DNA of 64,000 bases from CAWGAJ01 sp963820545 (GCA_963820545.1 CAWGAJ010000001.1:2666001-2730000); one strand, 5' to 3'; shown: positions 1-10,236, counted from the stretch's first letter. A program made the numbers and translations. Notes: generated from the sequence alone by a model not told the origin.

Positions 1-307
1 CGATTAAAAGCGGTTGGTCCGCTGACCATCGCATGGCGGTGGCATAAAACTGCGACACAAGCAACAAACACGCCGAAGAAGCGGCCAATGACCAAGAAAT
101 CAAGCCGTATGGAATTACACATTCGCTCAATAACCCGCCGGTCAGATTGCCAACCGCGAGTACGCCTAAGGCCACGGCTAGTAATGCCGACCACATCAAC
201 GCCCCGCTGCCCAAAGCAGGCGCAATGGTCCGAGCGGCAAGCACTTCCAAGGCCAAGACGACTGCGCCGGTTATAAAGGCAATCAGAAGATAATACGTTC
301 GAGCCAT
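1..307 (-). CDS. N-terminus of a fused MFS/spermidine synthase-like membrane protein (runs off left edge)
   Basis: Seen: reading the minus strand from the ATG at 307 gives an open frame to the window edge, about 102 residues, with no stop. It starts MARTYYLLIAFITGAVVLALE and continues with VLAARTIAPALGSG and later GNLTGGLLSE. Known: the pattern 'LE-x-LAARxxAPxxGSS' followed by a GNxxGG turn is the first two membrane segments of the fused-MFS/spermidine-synthase family, which joins a membrane domain to a polyamine-synthase-like Rossmann domain. Only the first three or so membrane segments are present, so the catalytic part cannot be checked. No clear Shine-Dalgarno precedes the ATG. A plain MFS transporter is the alternative. 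Confidence 0.65.
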   Translation of the reverse strand, partial: MARTYYLLIAFITGAVVLALEVLAARTIAPALGSGALMWSALLAVALGVLAVGNLTGGLLSECVIPYGLISWSLAASSACLLLVSQFYATAMRWSADQPLLI

Positions 308-358
308 GGATTACCGGTTGCCCGCATGGATGTACGTTTTTTGACTAATGCCTCTTGA

Positions 359-1134
359 TTAATAATCATCTAATGGCGTCCAGTTTTTTCTGCCGGAGAT
401 CATAAAGTTGCTCTTGAGTACTTCGGGATCAACATCCTTGTGAATCACATGTACAGTTCCATCGGCAAACAACACATTTACGACGGTGGGATGTTCGCTG
501 CGGAGTCCTTGGCCGTTAGGGTCGTTGATTATAAAACTCATTTCGTCAAACTTTAAATCGCGGGGTTCCATCCAATGAATGCCGGATTTGGACATTTCGG
601 CTAAAGCAATGGTGTGAGCGGTTCCGTCGGTAAAATCTTTGATTTTCGTAGTTGTTGATCCGGCGGAGAAGTTATTCGGACCAACGACCATTACATAGCT
701 TGTATGGAGTTTATTGGAATTGCGATCGCTTGCGCAGTGATACCAGGGGTATACTCCTGACATGCCTATGGGCAGACCATCCGCAAGTGTTCGGTTGTGC
801 GGACTGTTCCAGGGTTCGTCGAAATTGTATCGCTCATAGAGGGCATTTTCCTCGCAATATGGCAATAACAATACCCGCCAACTGTGTGCCGGCCGCCCTT
901 CTTTATCGGTAAGATAAGCTGGAGGAAAATGGTGATTTACATCGTGGTAGTTGTGTATGTCTAAACCAAAAAACTTCATCTGGCCGGTGCAACTTCGCGG
1001 TTGGCCGCTTCTCGGGCGTGTTGAATTGCCGACCAAAGCAACCCTCCGATGATAATAAAACCTCCTAAACCCAAGAGCGAGAGCACAAAGTTCGCCCGGC
1101 GTTTTTTCGGCGGTTGCTCTAAAGAAATGGACAC
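359..1134 (-). pseudogene. DUF1559 protein with atypical membrane anchor, frameshifted near 997
   Basis: Seen: a GTG at 1134 has a good Shine-Dalgarno (GAGGAGG, 8 nt upstream). It opens a frame with KKRR, one hydrophobic helix (VLSLLGLGGFIIIGGLLW) and then AIQHAREAANR. That frame stops, and the DUF1559 body continues in the next frame as SCTGQMKFFGLDIHNYHDV..FPPA, ending with FADGTVHVIHKDVD (the H-x9-DG-type end region). Restoring one base at about 995-1000 joins AREAANR to the body exactly as in the family. Known: DUF1559 proteins are planctomycete pilin-like proteins, normally with an RRGFTLVELLVVIAIIGxL leader. Here that leader is replaced by a different helix. Function unknown; surface or pseudopilin role inferred. 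Confidence 0.8.
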
Positions 1135-1237
1135 GATGTAATCCTCCTCAGTAATAGAGATAGCCGGCTTTACGCCCGTAAACTAGAATTTTGTCTTAAT
1201 AATGTAATTTTACTACTGTTTGACTGAATAACATATA

Positions 1238-1270
1238 CAAAAGAAAACCGGCAGGTGTTTCCCGCCGGTT
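1238..1270 (-). terminator. Rho-independent terminator of cphA
   Basis: On the minus strand, arms AACCGGCGGG and CCTGCCGGTT (one mismatch) enclose a short AAACA loop. They are followed by TTTTCTTTT. It lies 35 bases after the cphA stop codon, in the right orientation. Confidence 0.8.
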
Positions 1271-1304
1271 AATATACGAACGAATATTATCTTGGCAATC
1301 GCCT

Positions 1305-4064
1305 TTACGCCTTGGCCCCTGCCGGGGTTTCGGCCAAAATGGCGCCGGCAACTTCGCGGGGGGCTAATTCCTTGTTTGGCGCGGCGGCAGGCTCTGGCGC
1401 CGATGCCGGCTCGGCAGCCGCTTCTTCCATCAACTCCTCGGCCGCCGCTTTTTGCTCGACCAGCGTGGAGATGTGATGGCGGATCCAGTCCATGGTTTCG
1501 TCGATTTTATCGGCCTGCAAGAGAAGCAGCTCGCCGGGCCGAACCGTGTTCAAAGCCGTCTCGGCCGCTTTGGTGGCGCCGGTGATCTCGATGATCTCCT
1601 TGGCCCGCGCGGCCGATTCCACGCCTTTGCGGAACAGGGCGATGATTTCACCCTCCGCGCGGCCGCGCCGATAGTGATCCTCGTAGAGAATCACACGGTC
1701 AAAGGCCGCGCCGAGCAATTCGCCCTGGCGGATCATGTCGTCGTCGCGGCGATCGCCGGCCGTGGAATACACCACGGTACGGAATTGATGGGGGAATTTG
1801 TTGTCGATCACGTCGATAACGGCTGAGAGGGAATGCACGTTGTGGCCGTAATCGACGATCACCGTGGCGTCTTCGATTTCCAGGATGTTGAAGCGGCCGG
1901 GCACCTTTCCCATATCGGCGGTGATGGTGGCCGCGCGCTCGCGGATGATTTCATAGGGTATGCCCAGGCACCACGCCGCGGCCAGCGAGGCCAGCGTGTT
2001 TTCCACGTGGAAGCCGATCGTGCCGCCCAGGGTAAGCGGCACCGCGGCCACGGGCATGATGGCTTCTTCATGATTGCCTTCGGCAAAGAAGATCTGGCCG
2101 TCGCGCACGAAGACCGCCCGGCCGCCCACGCCGCGATGCCGCGCGATGACCGGATGTTCGGCGTCCAGCGCGAAAAACAGCACGCCGCCGGGGCAGTGGG
2201 GGGCCATTTGGACCACCAGCGGATCAGCGGCATTGAGCACGGCGTATCCCTGGGGCGAAACCACATCAATGATGCAGCGTTTGACTTGGGCCAGATCTTC
2301 GGGAGTGTTGACTTCGGAGATTCCCAAGTGGTCGCCGTCGCCGATATTGGTCACCACGGCCACGTCGCAGTAGTCAAAGGCGAGCCCTTCGCGGAGGATG
2401 CCGCCGCGCGCGGTTTCGAACACGGCCGCATCGACGGTGGGGTTGAGCAACACGCACTGGGCGCTCTTCGGTCCGCTGCAATCGCCGTTATCAATGCGCC
2501 GCTCGCCGATGTAAATGCCGTCGGTGCAGGTCATGCCCACCAACCGGCCGGTGCCTTTAAGGACGTGGGTGATGAAGCGCGTGGTGGTTGTCTTGCCGTT
2601 CATGCCGGTCACGGCCACGATGGGGATCCGGCCGTTTTCGCCTTCCGGATAAAGCAGATTGATGATCGCCTCGCCTACCGGACGCGATACGCCCGCCGAC
2701 GGTTCCAGGTGCATGCGCAGGCCCGGGGCCGCGTTGACTTCCACGATCACGCCGCCTTGTTCCTCCAGCGGCCGGCTGATGTCCTGGGCGACCACGTCGA
2801 TGCCGGCGATGTCGAGGCCCACGATTTGAGCGGCATCGACGGCCCGGGCGGCCACCTCGGGATGAACGTATTCGGTAACGTCGATGGCCGTTCCGCCCGT
2901 GCTGAGATTGGCATTCCGCCGGATCAGCACCGTCGCGCCGCTGGGCGGTATCGATTCGGGCGTATAGCCCTGTTCGGTTAAAACGCCTAGCGAAACAGGA
3001 TCTAATTTGATTTTGCTCAGTACGGTGGCGTGATGATCGCCCCGGCGGGGATCGGTATTGACAATCTCGACCAACTGGGCGATGGTGTGCTGGCCGTCGC
3101 CGACCACGTGCGCGGGTTCACGCCGCGCCGCCGCCACGACCTTTCCACCCACGACCAACACGCGATAGTCGTGACCCGGTGCGAACTTTTCCACGAGCAC
3201 CGAGGGGCTTTCCTGGTGCGCGGCTTCATAAGCGGCCGTAATTTGTTCGCGCGTGGTGAGATTGGTAGCCACGCCGCGGCCTTGATTGCCGTCTTGCGGC
3301 TTGACGACCACCGGCACGCCCAGTTCGCAGGCTGCTTCCCAGGCGTCCTCGGCGCTGGCGACGGGCCGGCCCTCGGACACGGGCACGCCCACCGAGCGCA
3401 ACATCATGCGGGTGATTTCCTTGTCTTGGGCAATTGATTCGGCCACGGCGCCGGTGCGGTCGGTTTCGGCGGCTTGGATCCGCCGCTGCTTGCGCCCGTA
3501 ACCAAGCTGAACCAGGCTGTCGGTGTTCAGACGCCGCACGGGTATGCCCCGCGCTTGCCCCGCGGCGACAATCGCGCCGGTGCTGGGACCAAGACACAAT
3601 TGTTGCGCCAGATCGCGGAGCCGATTGATTTCGCCGCTCAGATCGAAAGGCCGATCATAGACCGCCGCCAGGAAAAGATCCAGAGCGACTTTCAGGCACT
3701 CTCGGCCCAGGTTCTCCTCCTTATAGCGGATCACGACGCGATACACGCCCTCCTCGGAAGTTTCCCGCGCCTTGCCAAAACCCACCGGCGTGCCGGCGAG
3801 AGTTTGCAGTTCCAGCGCGAGGTGCTCGAGAATATGAGCGGGATAGGTTCCCATGCGGAGACGCTGGAAAAAACCGCCGCGCTCGCCAACGCTGCAACGA
3901 TGCTCGATCATCGACGGCAGCCAGCTAATTAGTCTTTCGTTAAAGCCGGGAATTTCATGCGACGGCGAATTTTTTAATTCACCCAGATCGACCCAAGCTT
4001 CTATCACCGGAAAATTGGTCCAAATGTTAGGACCACGCAATGCCAACACCTTACGGAATTCCAT
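1305..4064 (-). CDS. cphA: Cyanophycin synthetase
   Basis: Polymerises aspartate and arginine with ATP into the storage polymer cyanophycin in the cytoplasm. Seen, numbering from the ATG: an N-terminal domain starting MEFRKVLALRGPNIW; an ATP-grasp domain at about 210-475 (VVVKPQDGNQGRG, IVEVNAAPGLRMH); and a Mur-ligase domain with P-loop VTGMNGKTTTT near 486-495 followed by FETARGGILREGL and VDYGHN. About 919 residues, slightly longer than usual because of an Ala/Glu/Pro-rich tail of some 45 residues. An upstream GTG at 4079 would add five residues; the ATG at 4064 fits the family start better. No cyanophycinase (cphB) is visible. The divergent ABC transporter and DUF1854 genes (5.1-7.9 kb) are probably functional partners. 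Confidence 0.95.
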   Translation of the reverse strand: MEFRKVLALRGPNIWTNFPVIEAWVDLGELKNSPSHEIPGFNERLISWLPSMIEHRCSVGERGGFFQRLRMGTYPAHILEHLALELQTLAGTPVGFGKARETSEEGVYRVVIRYKEENLGRECLKVALDLFLAAVYDRPFDLSGEINRLRDLAQQLCLGPSTGAIVAAGQARGIPVRRLNTDSLVQLGYGRKQRRIQAAETDRTGAVAESIAQDKEITRMMLRSVGVPVSEGRPVASAEDAWEAACELGVPVVVKPQDGNQGRGVATNLTTREQITAAYEAAHQESPSVLVEKFAPGHDYRVLVVGGKVVAAARREPAHVVGDGQHTIAQLVEIVNTDPRRGDHHATVLSKIKLDPVSLGVLTEQGYTPESIPPSGATVLIRRNANLSTGGTAIDVTEYVHPEVAARAVDAAQIVGLDIAGIDVVAQDISRPLEEQGGVIVEVNAAPGLRMHLEPSAGVSRPVGEAIINLLYPEGENGRIPIVAVTGMNGKTTTTRFITHVLKGTGRLVGMTCTDGIYIGERRIDNGDCSGPKSAQCVLLNPTVDAAVFETARGGILREGLAFDYCDVAVVTNIGDGDHLGISEVNTPEDLAQVKRCIIDVVSPQGYAVLNAADPLVVQMAPHCPGGVLFFALDAEHPVIARHRGVGGRAVFVRDGQIFFAEGNHEEAIMPVAAVPLTLGGTIGFHVENTLASLAAAWCLGIPYEIIRERAATITADMGKVPGRFNILEIEDATVIVDYGHNVHSLSAVIDVIDNKFPHQFRTVVYSTAGDRRDDDMIRQGELLGAAFDRVILYEDHYRRGRAEGEIIALFRKGVESAARAKEIIEITGATKAAETALNTVRPGELLLLQADKIDETMDWIRHHISTLVEQKAAAEELMEEAAAEPASAPEPAAAPNKELAPREVAGAILAETPAGAKA

Positions 4065-5070
4065 GGTTGTTTTTCTCACTAAACAAAACTGCTAGCTTTT
4101 GCGGAATCACGGTGATCGAGCCTTCCTAGAACGATCTACGTGGCAAATGGTTAAAAGGTTGTATCGGCAGGTCGATTTTACCTCATAACTCCAGCAATCC
4201 CAAGCATCTCTGCACGCGAGCGTGTCTCCTCACGTTCGTTAGTTTACCGATGTAAAAAATGCCAGCACAGACCCTGGCAAATACAATATATTCAAACCAT
4301 CCTTTGCAACTGGCATATTATTACGCTTACACAGGTAAGCGAATTGTGATAAAATTTAATAGTGATAGGCATATCCGCTGTAACGCGCGATAAAGGTTAC
4401 CTCTCCTGTTTTACCTACTTGTACAAGAATTCACCTCCGCGCAGACCTCGGCGCCCGCGAGTAATCATCGGAGAGGGCAGCTTTGGGCATAGGCAGGAAG
4501 AACCCTAGGTGGGAGGAGTTTGGCCGGTACCAAAACGTCCCCGCAGCGCTGGCCAACTCCATAATTCCATTTAATCCAGGCGCCTGGAAAAAAGCAATAG
4601 CCTCTTGAAAAAATCTTGATTTTTTCCCCTGGGTATGCCTGCAACGCATTATGATCGTCATTTTGTTCTTGGTGGAACTTAAAAAATCAATTAATGATCA
4701 GTCTGGCGGTCCTGTGACATAAGAGTCTATATTTCTTATAGTTATTAAAGAGAAGCGATTGATTTTGAGAAAAAATCAGCCCCTGAGACAATATGCCACC
4801 AACGAGGGGGCAGGCATTTGCCTCATGGTTCTGGAACTTCAACCGTAGGGAAAAGCCTTCATCAAAGCCATCGATGGTCTGATTGGAAATTAACGATACG
4901 GTTGTAAACCGAATGGCCCCGTATCGATAGCTTTACTAAATAATACGTTACAATCACCGCGGCGTGGAAATGCCGCCGTATACAAAATATGGACTGTTTT
5001 TTTCCAGCCCGTTATAATCGGCAAAACTGATACCACTTGCCCGAGCATAAAGGATGCTTTCCAGAAGACC
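4065..5070. other. Long intergenic region between cphA and the divergent ABC gene
   Basis: About 1 kb without a convincing gene. It must hold the promoters of cphA (minus) and the ABC transporter gene (plus). The only structure I see is an inverted repeat at 4894-4926, CGATACGG paired with CCGTATCG around a 17-nt loop that itself contains CGGTTGTAAACCG. The short open frames here (for example 4431-4661 minus) have no family character and no ribosome-binding site. Confidence 0.5.
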
Positions 5071-7367
5071 GTGCCTCCTTCGTTCAACTCGACGCCAGAT
5101 AATTGGGAAAACCTGCCGCCTCAGATGCGGAGCGTGGTGGATGCCAATCTAGGCGCAGACGAAAGGCTTGTGCTTTGGCTGGAACCGGACCTCGATCAAC
5201 AATTACACTACGCCCAGGGATTGCTGGTCCTGACGGATCGTCGGCTGCTGTCGGTTGAGCCTGTAATCAGCAGCGAAAAATCAAATCTCCCGCCAGAGGA
5301 CGGTTTGCGGTCTTGGCCGGTTACTTCGGCCTTGACTCTTCGGGCAAAAGACTACGCCGGCACGGGCATGTTGGAATTGATCGATTCACAGAGCCGCTTG
5401 TACCACTGGCGTTTCACGGCGGGCAAGGTGAATGCTGCCCATCGGCTGGCCTTAGGATTCGAACGCTTGCAGCAGGGAGACCGGGCCGAGGAAGAAGATT
5501 CCGCGGAAGCCGTTGCCGCGGTATGTCCTAATTGCGGTGCGCTGTTGGCCCCGGATCAGACCTTGTGTCCGGAGTGTGAGGCCGCCAAAACCAAGGCGCC
5601 AATGCAATCGCTTTCGCGCTTGATTGGTTTTGCCAGACCGCGGATTTTGGTCATTTCACTGGGGCTGGCGCTGATGTTTTCCAGCACTGTTGCCGGACTG
5701 ATTCCCCCGTATTTGATCTTGCTTCTGTTCGACAACGTTTTGACTCCTTTTGGGGCGGGTAAGCCGACCAATTTCAACCTTGTCTGGTGGTACCTATCGG
5801 GTTTTGCCGGGGTGGCGATCCTCACCTGGCTGCTCAGTTGGGCCCGGACTTACGTGTTAGCTTGGGCCAGCGAGCGGATTGCCAGCGATTTGCGCACCAG
5901 AACGTACGCCCATTTGCAGTCTCTTTCTATGGAATTTTTCGGCGGCAAGCGCACGGGCGATTTGATATCACGTCTGAGCAGAGATACCGATCGAATTTGC
6001 GATTTTCTTTCGATCCATTTACTGGACTTCATCAACGACGTGTTGATGATTGCACTGACCACCGTATGGTTGCTGATCCTCAATCCGTTTTTGGCCATTG
6101 TGACGCTCTTTCCCTTGCCCGTGATTGCCTATCTGGTGCAAAAGGTGCGCACGCGCCTGCGTCAGGGGTATTTGCTCAGTTGCCGGATTTGGAGCGAAAT
6201 CACCAGCGTGCTCTCCGATACCATTCCCGGCATCCGCGTGGTAAAGGCCTTTGCCCAGGAGCGGCGGGAGATCGACCGCTTTCAAGCGGCCAATAACCGC
6301 GTGCTCCAGGCCAACGACCGCGTCAATACGCTGTGGGCATTTTTCGGCGCGGCCGTGGTTTTTTTAACCGATATCGGTCTGCTGGTGGTCTGGGCCTTCG
6401 GCGTCTATCAGATTTATCAAGGCCATCTTACCGTGGGCGAATTAGTAGCCTTTGTCTATTACATTAGCCGCTTTTATTCCCGCATGGATTCGATGAGCCG
6501 CATGGTTACGGCCGTGCAGCGGCAGGCGCCAGCACGCAACGCTTATTTTCCATCCTGGACCGGGTGCCCAGCGTGGCCGAACCCACGCATCCGATACATA
6601 TCGAGCGGTTGCGCGGGGAAATGGAATTCCGCGGCGTGGGCTTCCATTACGGGCCTCGGCCCGTGCTCCAAGAGGTGAATCTTAAGATTCGGCCGGGTGA
6701 AATGATCGGCTTGGTCGGACCCAGCGGCGCGGGCAAGACCACAATCGTCAACCTGGCCTGCCGCTTCTATGACGTAACCGATGGAGCAATATTGGTCGAT
6801 GGTGTGGATATCCGTTCGTACCCCATTGAAGAATATCGGCGGCATATCGGCATTGTGTTGCAAGACCCTTTTTTATTTTACGGAACCATTGCGGAAAACA
6901 TCGCTTACGGCCGGCCGGATGCCACCTGCGAAGAAATCATTACCGCCGCCCGGGCCGCCCGGGCGCACGAATTCGTCCTCCGCCTGCCCGACGGTTACGA
7001 TTCCTTGGTAGGCGAACGCGGACAGCTCCTCTCCGGCGGGGAGCGGCAGCGCATCAGTATCGCCCGGGCCCTGCTCATTGATCCGCGGATTCTCATCCTC
7101 GACGAGGCCACTTCGTCGGTCGACACGGAAACGGAAAGGGAGATCCAACTGGCCTTGGAAAATCTCATTCTAGGCCGAACCACCATCGCCATTGCCCATC
7201 GCTTAAGCACGCTGCGGCGCGCCAATCGATTGGTGGTGATTGAACGGGGGCAAATCAGCGAGGTCGGCCATCACGACGAATTACTTAAAACTTCGGGCAC
7301 TTACGCCCGCTTGTATCGCGCACAGTTGGATATGACCCACGGACACAGCACTACAACCAAGAAATAA
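5071..7367 (+). pseudogene. Cyanophycin-locus ABC exporter (PH-like + zinc ribbon + TMD + NBD), frameshifted near 6527
   Basis: Seen: the first frame gives an N-terminal region with LVLTDRRLLSVEP (bacterial PH-like), then a zinc ribbon CPNCGALLAPDQTLCPEC (about 151-168). Six membrane segments of a type-I ABC exporter follow, up to TAVQRQ. The next frame continues ASTQRLFSILDRVPSV and the ATPase: Walker A GPSGAGKTT, Q-loop VLQDPFLFYG, signature LSGGERQR, Walker B ILILDEATS, H-loop IAHRLST. Restoring one base at about 6525-6530 (GCGGCC read as GCGCC) rejoins them into one half-transporter of about 765 residues. Starts at a GTG. Substrate unknown; a role in cyanophycin metabolism is inferred from cphA and DUF1854 next door. 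The break may be a sequencing error. Confidence 0.85.
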
Positions 7368-7370
7368 AAA

Positions 7371-7394
7371 GCCCACGGGTTGCAACCCGTGGGC
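7371..7394. terminator. Perfect 11-bp hairpin between ABC and DUF1854 genes
   Basis: GCCCACGGGTT-GC-AACCCGTGGGC starts four bases after the ABC stop codon. It has an A-tract on the left and TTATAA on the right. It may work as a terminator or attenuator that lowers expression of the downstream DUF1854 gene; T-richness is better on the minus strand. Confidence 0.6.
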
Positions 7395-7430
7395 TTATAA
7401 GCGAATAAATTACGGAATTATTCCTTTACC

Positions 7431-7931
7431 ATGGATCAAACAATCGTACCTGCCGAACAACTTGCCGCGCGTGGCTTCCAATTGCACCGGGACGTGTTCG
7501 ATCGCCTGGTGCTCGTCGACGCCGACGGCCGACGCCTGGTTGGGGTCGAGCCGGCCCGGGCCTTTCCCATCTCCTGTGCGCAGCAGTGGATTTCCATCAG
7601 CGATGCCGAAGGCCACGAAGTGCTCTATATCCGTGAACCGGAAAAACTGCCGCCCGAGGTGCTGAAGGCATTGGAAGAGGAGTTGGCCCAAAGGGAATTC
7701 GTGCCAATTATCGAGCGAATAATTAAGTTGACCGCGAACGTGGATCCATCCCAGTGGGAGGTAATAACCAATCGCGGCCCGACTTCCTTCCTCTTGGATA
7801 GCGAGGACGACGTGCGGCACCTGGGCCCATACAAAGCCTTGTTCGTCGATACGCACGGCATCCGTTACCTGATTCCCGACACCCGCGCACTCGATGCCGC
7901 CAGCCGCCGCGTGCTTTCCCGGTACTTCTAA
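7431..7931 (+). CDS. DUF1854 family protein, cyanophycin-locus associated
   Basis: A 166-residue soluble protein with no signal peptide. Seen: FQLHRDVFDRLVLVDADGRR..VGVEPARAFPIS and later TNRGPTSFLLDSEDDVR..LVDTHGIRYLIPD. Known: this is the DUF1854 pattern, which in other bacteria is repeatedly found beside cphA and a dedicated ABC transporter. From memory, annotation pipelines call it cyanophycin metabolism-associated. It sits 63 bases after the ABC gene on the same strand, separated by a hairpin. No good Shine-Dalgarno precedes the ATG. Its biochemical role is unknown. Confidence 0.85.
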   Translation: MDQTIVPAEQLAARGFQLHRDVFDRLVLVDADGRRLVGVEPARAFPISCAQQWISISDAEGHEVLYIREPEKLPPEVLKALEEELAQREFVPIIERIIKLTANVDPSQWEVITNRGPTSFLLDSEDDVRHLGPYKALFVDTHGIRYLIPDTRALDAASRRVLSRYF

Positions 7932-7944
7932 TACCGATCCCAAG

Positions 7945-7981
7945 GTGTGCCACTGCTTGGCGTACGTCAAGCAGTGCAAGG
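7945..7981. repeat. Dispersed palindrome, CACTGCTTG/CAAGCAGTG type
   Basis: Arms CACTGCTTG (7951-7959) and CAAGCAGTG (7968-7976) with an 8-nt loop, preceded by GTGTGC. The same motif recurs at 49325-49354 (CACTGCTGG/CCAGCAGTG) and in degenerate form near 57375-57400. It lies between two convergent genes and may serve as a terminator. Confidence 0.6.
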
Positions 7982-8019
7982 TGGTTCGTGCAAGCACTGC
8001 TCGCCTGCGGCGAGTAGTA

Positions 8020-10236
8020 TCAACACGATTTTTTCAGCGGGCCGTTAAGGCGGCGGAGAAGCGGACTTGTCGGCGGACGGGCGCTGGGCGGGGCTGAGAG
8101 GCTGGCGCGATAGACGTTCAACCAATCTTCAATCTGTATAGTTAATTCTGTTTGCCCTCTGGAGCGGGCAAGGTCCAAGGCCTTCTGGGCCGCGGCAAGG
8201 GCCTGATACGATTGTTGTAATTTAGCATAAGTCAATGCCAAATTCATATATGTTTCGATGGAGTCGGATTTGAGGCTCAGGGCTTTCTGGAAATGTTCGA
8301 TCGCCTCCTGCGTTCGGCCTGAATTGCTTAAGGCGACGCCCAGGTTGTTGTGGGCCTCGGTATAATCAGGTTTCAGACGCAGAGCTTGCTGGTAATGTTC
8401 GATCGCCGCCGGCTGCCGACCAACATTCCACAGGTCTGCGCCCAAGTTGTTGTGGGCCTCGGGATAGTCGGGTTTGAGACGCAGGGCCTGCCGGTAATGT
8501 TCGATCGCCTCCGGGTACCGGCCTAAGTTGTCCAGGGCAAGCCCCAAGTTGTTGTGGGCCTCGGGATAGTCGGGTTTGAGTCGCAGGGCTTGCCGGTAAT
8601 GTTCGATCGCCTCTGACAACCGGCCTGCTCTGGCCAGGGCGATTCCCAGGTTGTTGTGGAACTCGACATCGTTAGGCGACAAACGCAGGGCTTGTTGATA
8701 ATATTCGATCGCCTCGGGCAGCCGGCCTGCTTTATCCAGAGCGAGTCCCAGGTTGTAGCAGGCTTCAGAGTAAGTAGGTTTCAGATGCAAAGCCTGCCGA
8801 TAATATTCAATGGCTTCTTGCAACCGGCCCGCTCTGAACGAGACGATGCCCAGTCCATTATAGGCCTCTGCGTTATCGGCTTTCAGGCGCAGTGATTGGC
8901 GGTAATGGTCCGTACCCTCATCTAGCCGGCCTGCTTTGACTAGTACACTACCCAGGTTGATGTGTGCCATCAGACAACTCGGATTCCTGTCGATGGTCGT
9001 TTGATAAAGCGTTTCGACGTCGGCATACATGCGGCTCTGCCGCCAGGTCAAGCCCGCCAAGATCGTCAATAAAGCCAGGCACATAACGTAGCCGCCTATC
9101 CGCCAACGCTCAACCAGCAATGCTATCCCCGCTGATACCAGGACGATCACCCCCAAACTCGCTAAATACTGAAAGTGATCGGCTACAAACGAATAGATAA
9201 AGGGAAACACATTGAAAAAACCCAGCACCGGAAACAGCGTCCCCACAAAGAACAACAGCCCTGCCAGCGGACCACGCCAACGCCCACGCAGCACCCACAG
9301 CACCGCCAACAACAACAACGCCGCCGCCGGAAACAGGTATTGCCACCACACAGCTTGATCGATCTCCCAACGTGGATAAATGAAGATCAAGTCGCTGGGC
9401 CAAAACAACTTGCACAGATAAAACCAAATTACCCGCCCCGCTATCAGAAAACGCTCCACGAATGTCAGGTCAAACGCCGCACCCTCCGCCCCAAGCAACT
9501 TCCGCTCCACCCAAGCCGTGAACAGGCCGGCCGCAGCGCCTAAAATAAAAAAAGGCGCCAACGGCAGTACATCTCGCCGCCATGATAACTGCCCCAGCTG
9601 CCACCAAAATATCACCAATAGCGCCGCTGGGAGCGTGGCCGTCACCGTCTTGCTTAACAGGCCCAGCACAAACAAAAACATTGCCCCAGCGTATAATGAC
9701 TTCTTCCGCTCCTGATCAAAACGAAGGTAAAGCATCGCCGCCGACAGGTAAAACACGGCCGAAAGCGTGTTCTTCAGTTCCGTGATCCAGGCCACCGATT
9801 CCACCTGCACCGGATGTAACGCGAAGATCGCCGCCGCCAGGTATGCGCCGGGCATTGCCAGCCGCCGCAGCACCACTGCCACCATCAACGCCGCCAAGGC
9901 GTGCAGGAAGATGCTCACCAGGTGATAGCCCAGCGGCGCGTCGCCCCAGAGCTTATGTTCTATCCAAAAAACGCTGTGCAATAGCGGATAGTACTGCTGT
10001 GTGGCGCCCAGATCAAACCAAATCCGGTACAATCCCTGCCAAGAGCGCAGTTCCGGACGGGTTACGTGCGCCTCATCGTCCCAGATGAATCCGCCCTGCC
10101 AGGCCGGCTGATAGACCAAGAACACCGCTATCGCCAAGGCCGCCGCCAAGAACCACTCCGGTTGGAACCGTCGCCGCGCTATTAACGCCGATGATTGATG
10201 ATGGCGTATCATCCTTTTCCTATGATCGTTAGACAT
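8020..10236 (-). CDS. TMTC-like GT-C membrane protein with TPR tail, copy 1
   Basis: Seen: an N-terminal integral-membrane half (about 10 segments) with an acidic motif GGFIWDDEAHV after the first helix and FALHPVQVESVAWITELKNTLS. The C-terminal half holds about nine 34-residue TPRs of the type EAHNNLGLALDNLGRYPEAIEHYRQALRLKPDY. Known: the architecture matches the TMTC family of O-mannosyltransferases (GT-C fold using a polyprenyl-phosphate sugar, acidic pair in the first loop). Bacterial members are not well characterised, so protein O-glycosylation is an inference. The most divergent of five paralogues, and it lacks both in-frame insertions seen in the others. ATG at 10236 preferred over an upstream TTG. 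Confidence 0.75.
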   Translation of the reverse strand: MSNDHRKRMIRHHQSSALIARRRFQPEWFLAAALAIAVFLVYQPAWQGGFIWDDEAHVTRPELRSWQGLYRIWFDLGATQQYYPLLHSVFWIEHKLWGDAPLGYHLVSIFLHALAALMVAVVLRRLAMPGAYLAAAIFALHPVQVESVAWITELKNTLSAVFYLSAAMLYLRFDQERKKSLYAGAMFLFVLGLLSKTVTATLPAALLVIFWWQLGQLSWRRDVLPLAPFFILGAAAGLFTAWVERKLLGAEGAAFDLTFVERFLIAGRVIWFYLCKLFWPSDLIFIYPRWEIDQAVWWQYLFPAAALLLLAVLWVLRGRWRGPLAGLLFFVGTLFPVLGFFNVFPFIYSFVADHFQYLASLGVIVLVSAGIALLVERWRIGGYVMCLALLTILAGLTWRQSRMYADVETLYQTTIDRNPSCLMAHINLGSVLVKAGRLDEGTDHYRQSLRLKADNAEAYNGLGIVSFRAGRLQEAIEYYRQALHLKPTYSEACYNLGLALDKAGRLPEAIEYYQQALRLSPNDVEFHNNLGIALARAGRLSEAIEHYRQALRLKPDYPEAHNNLGLALDNLGRYPEAIEHYRQALRLKPDYPEAHNNLGADLWNVGRQPAAIEHYQQALRLKPDYTEAHNNLGVALSNSGRTQEAIEHFQKALSLKSDSIETYMNLALTYAKLQQSYQALAAAQKALDLARSRGQTELTIQIEDWLNVYRASLSAPPSARPPTSPLLRRLNGPLKKSC

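Noticed and set aside
1833..2981. 382-codon open frame on the plus strand
   Set aside because: It is entirely antisense to cphA, which has complete domain motifs. High third-position GC creates long shadow frames.
4431..4661. 76-codon frame in the cphA/ABC spacer
   Set aside because: No ribosome-binding site, no recognisable motif, and composition unlike neighbouring genes.
5071..7367. Two separate ABC genes (membrane half and ATPase half)
   Set aside because: The halves overlap in different frames, and the linker motif (AVQRQ-ASTQRLFSILDRVPSV) is intact if one base is restored, so it is one gene.
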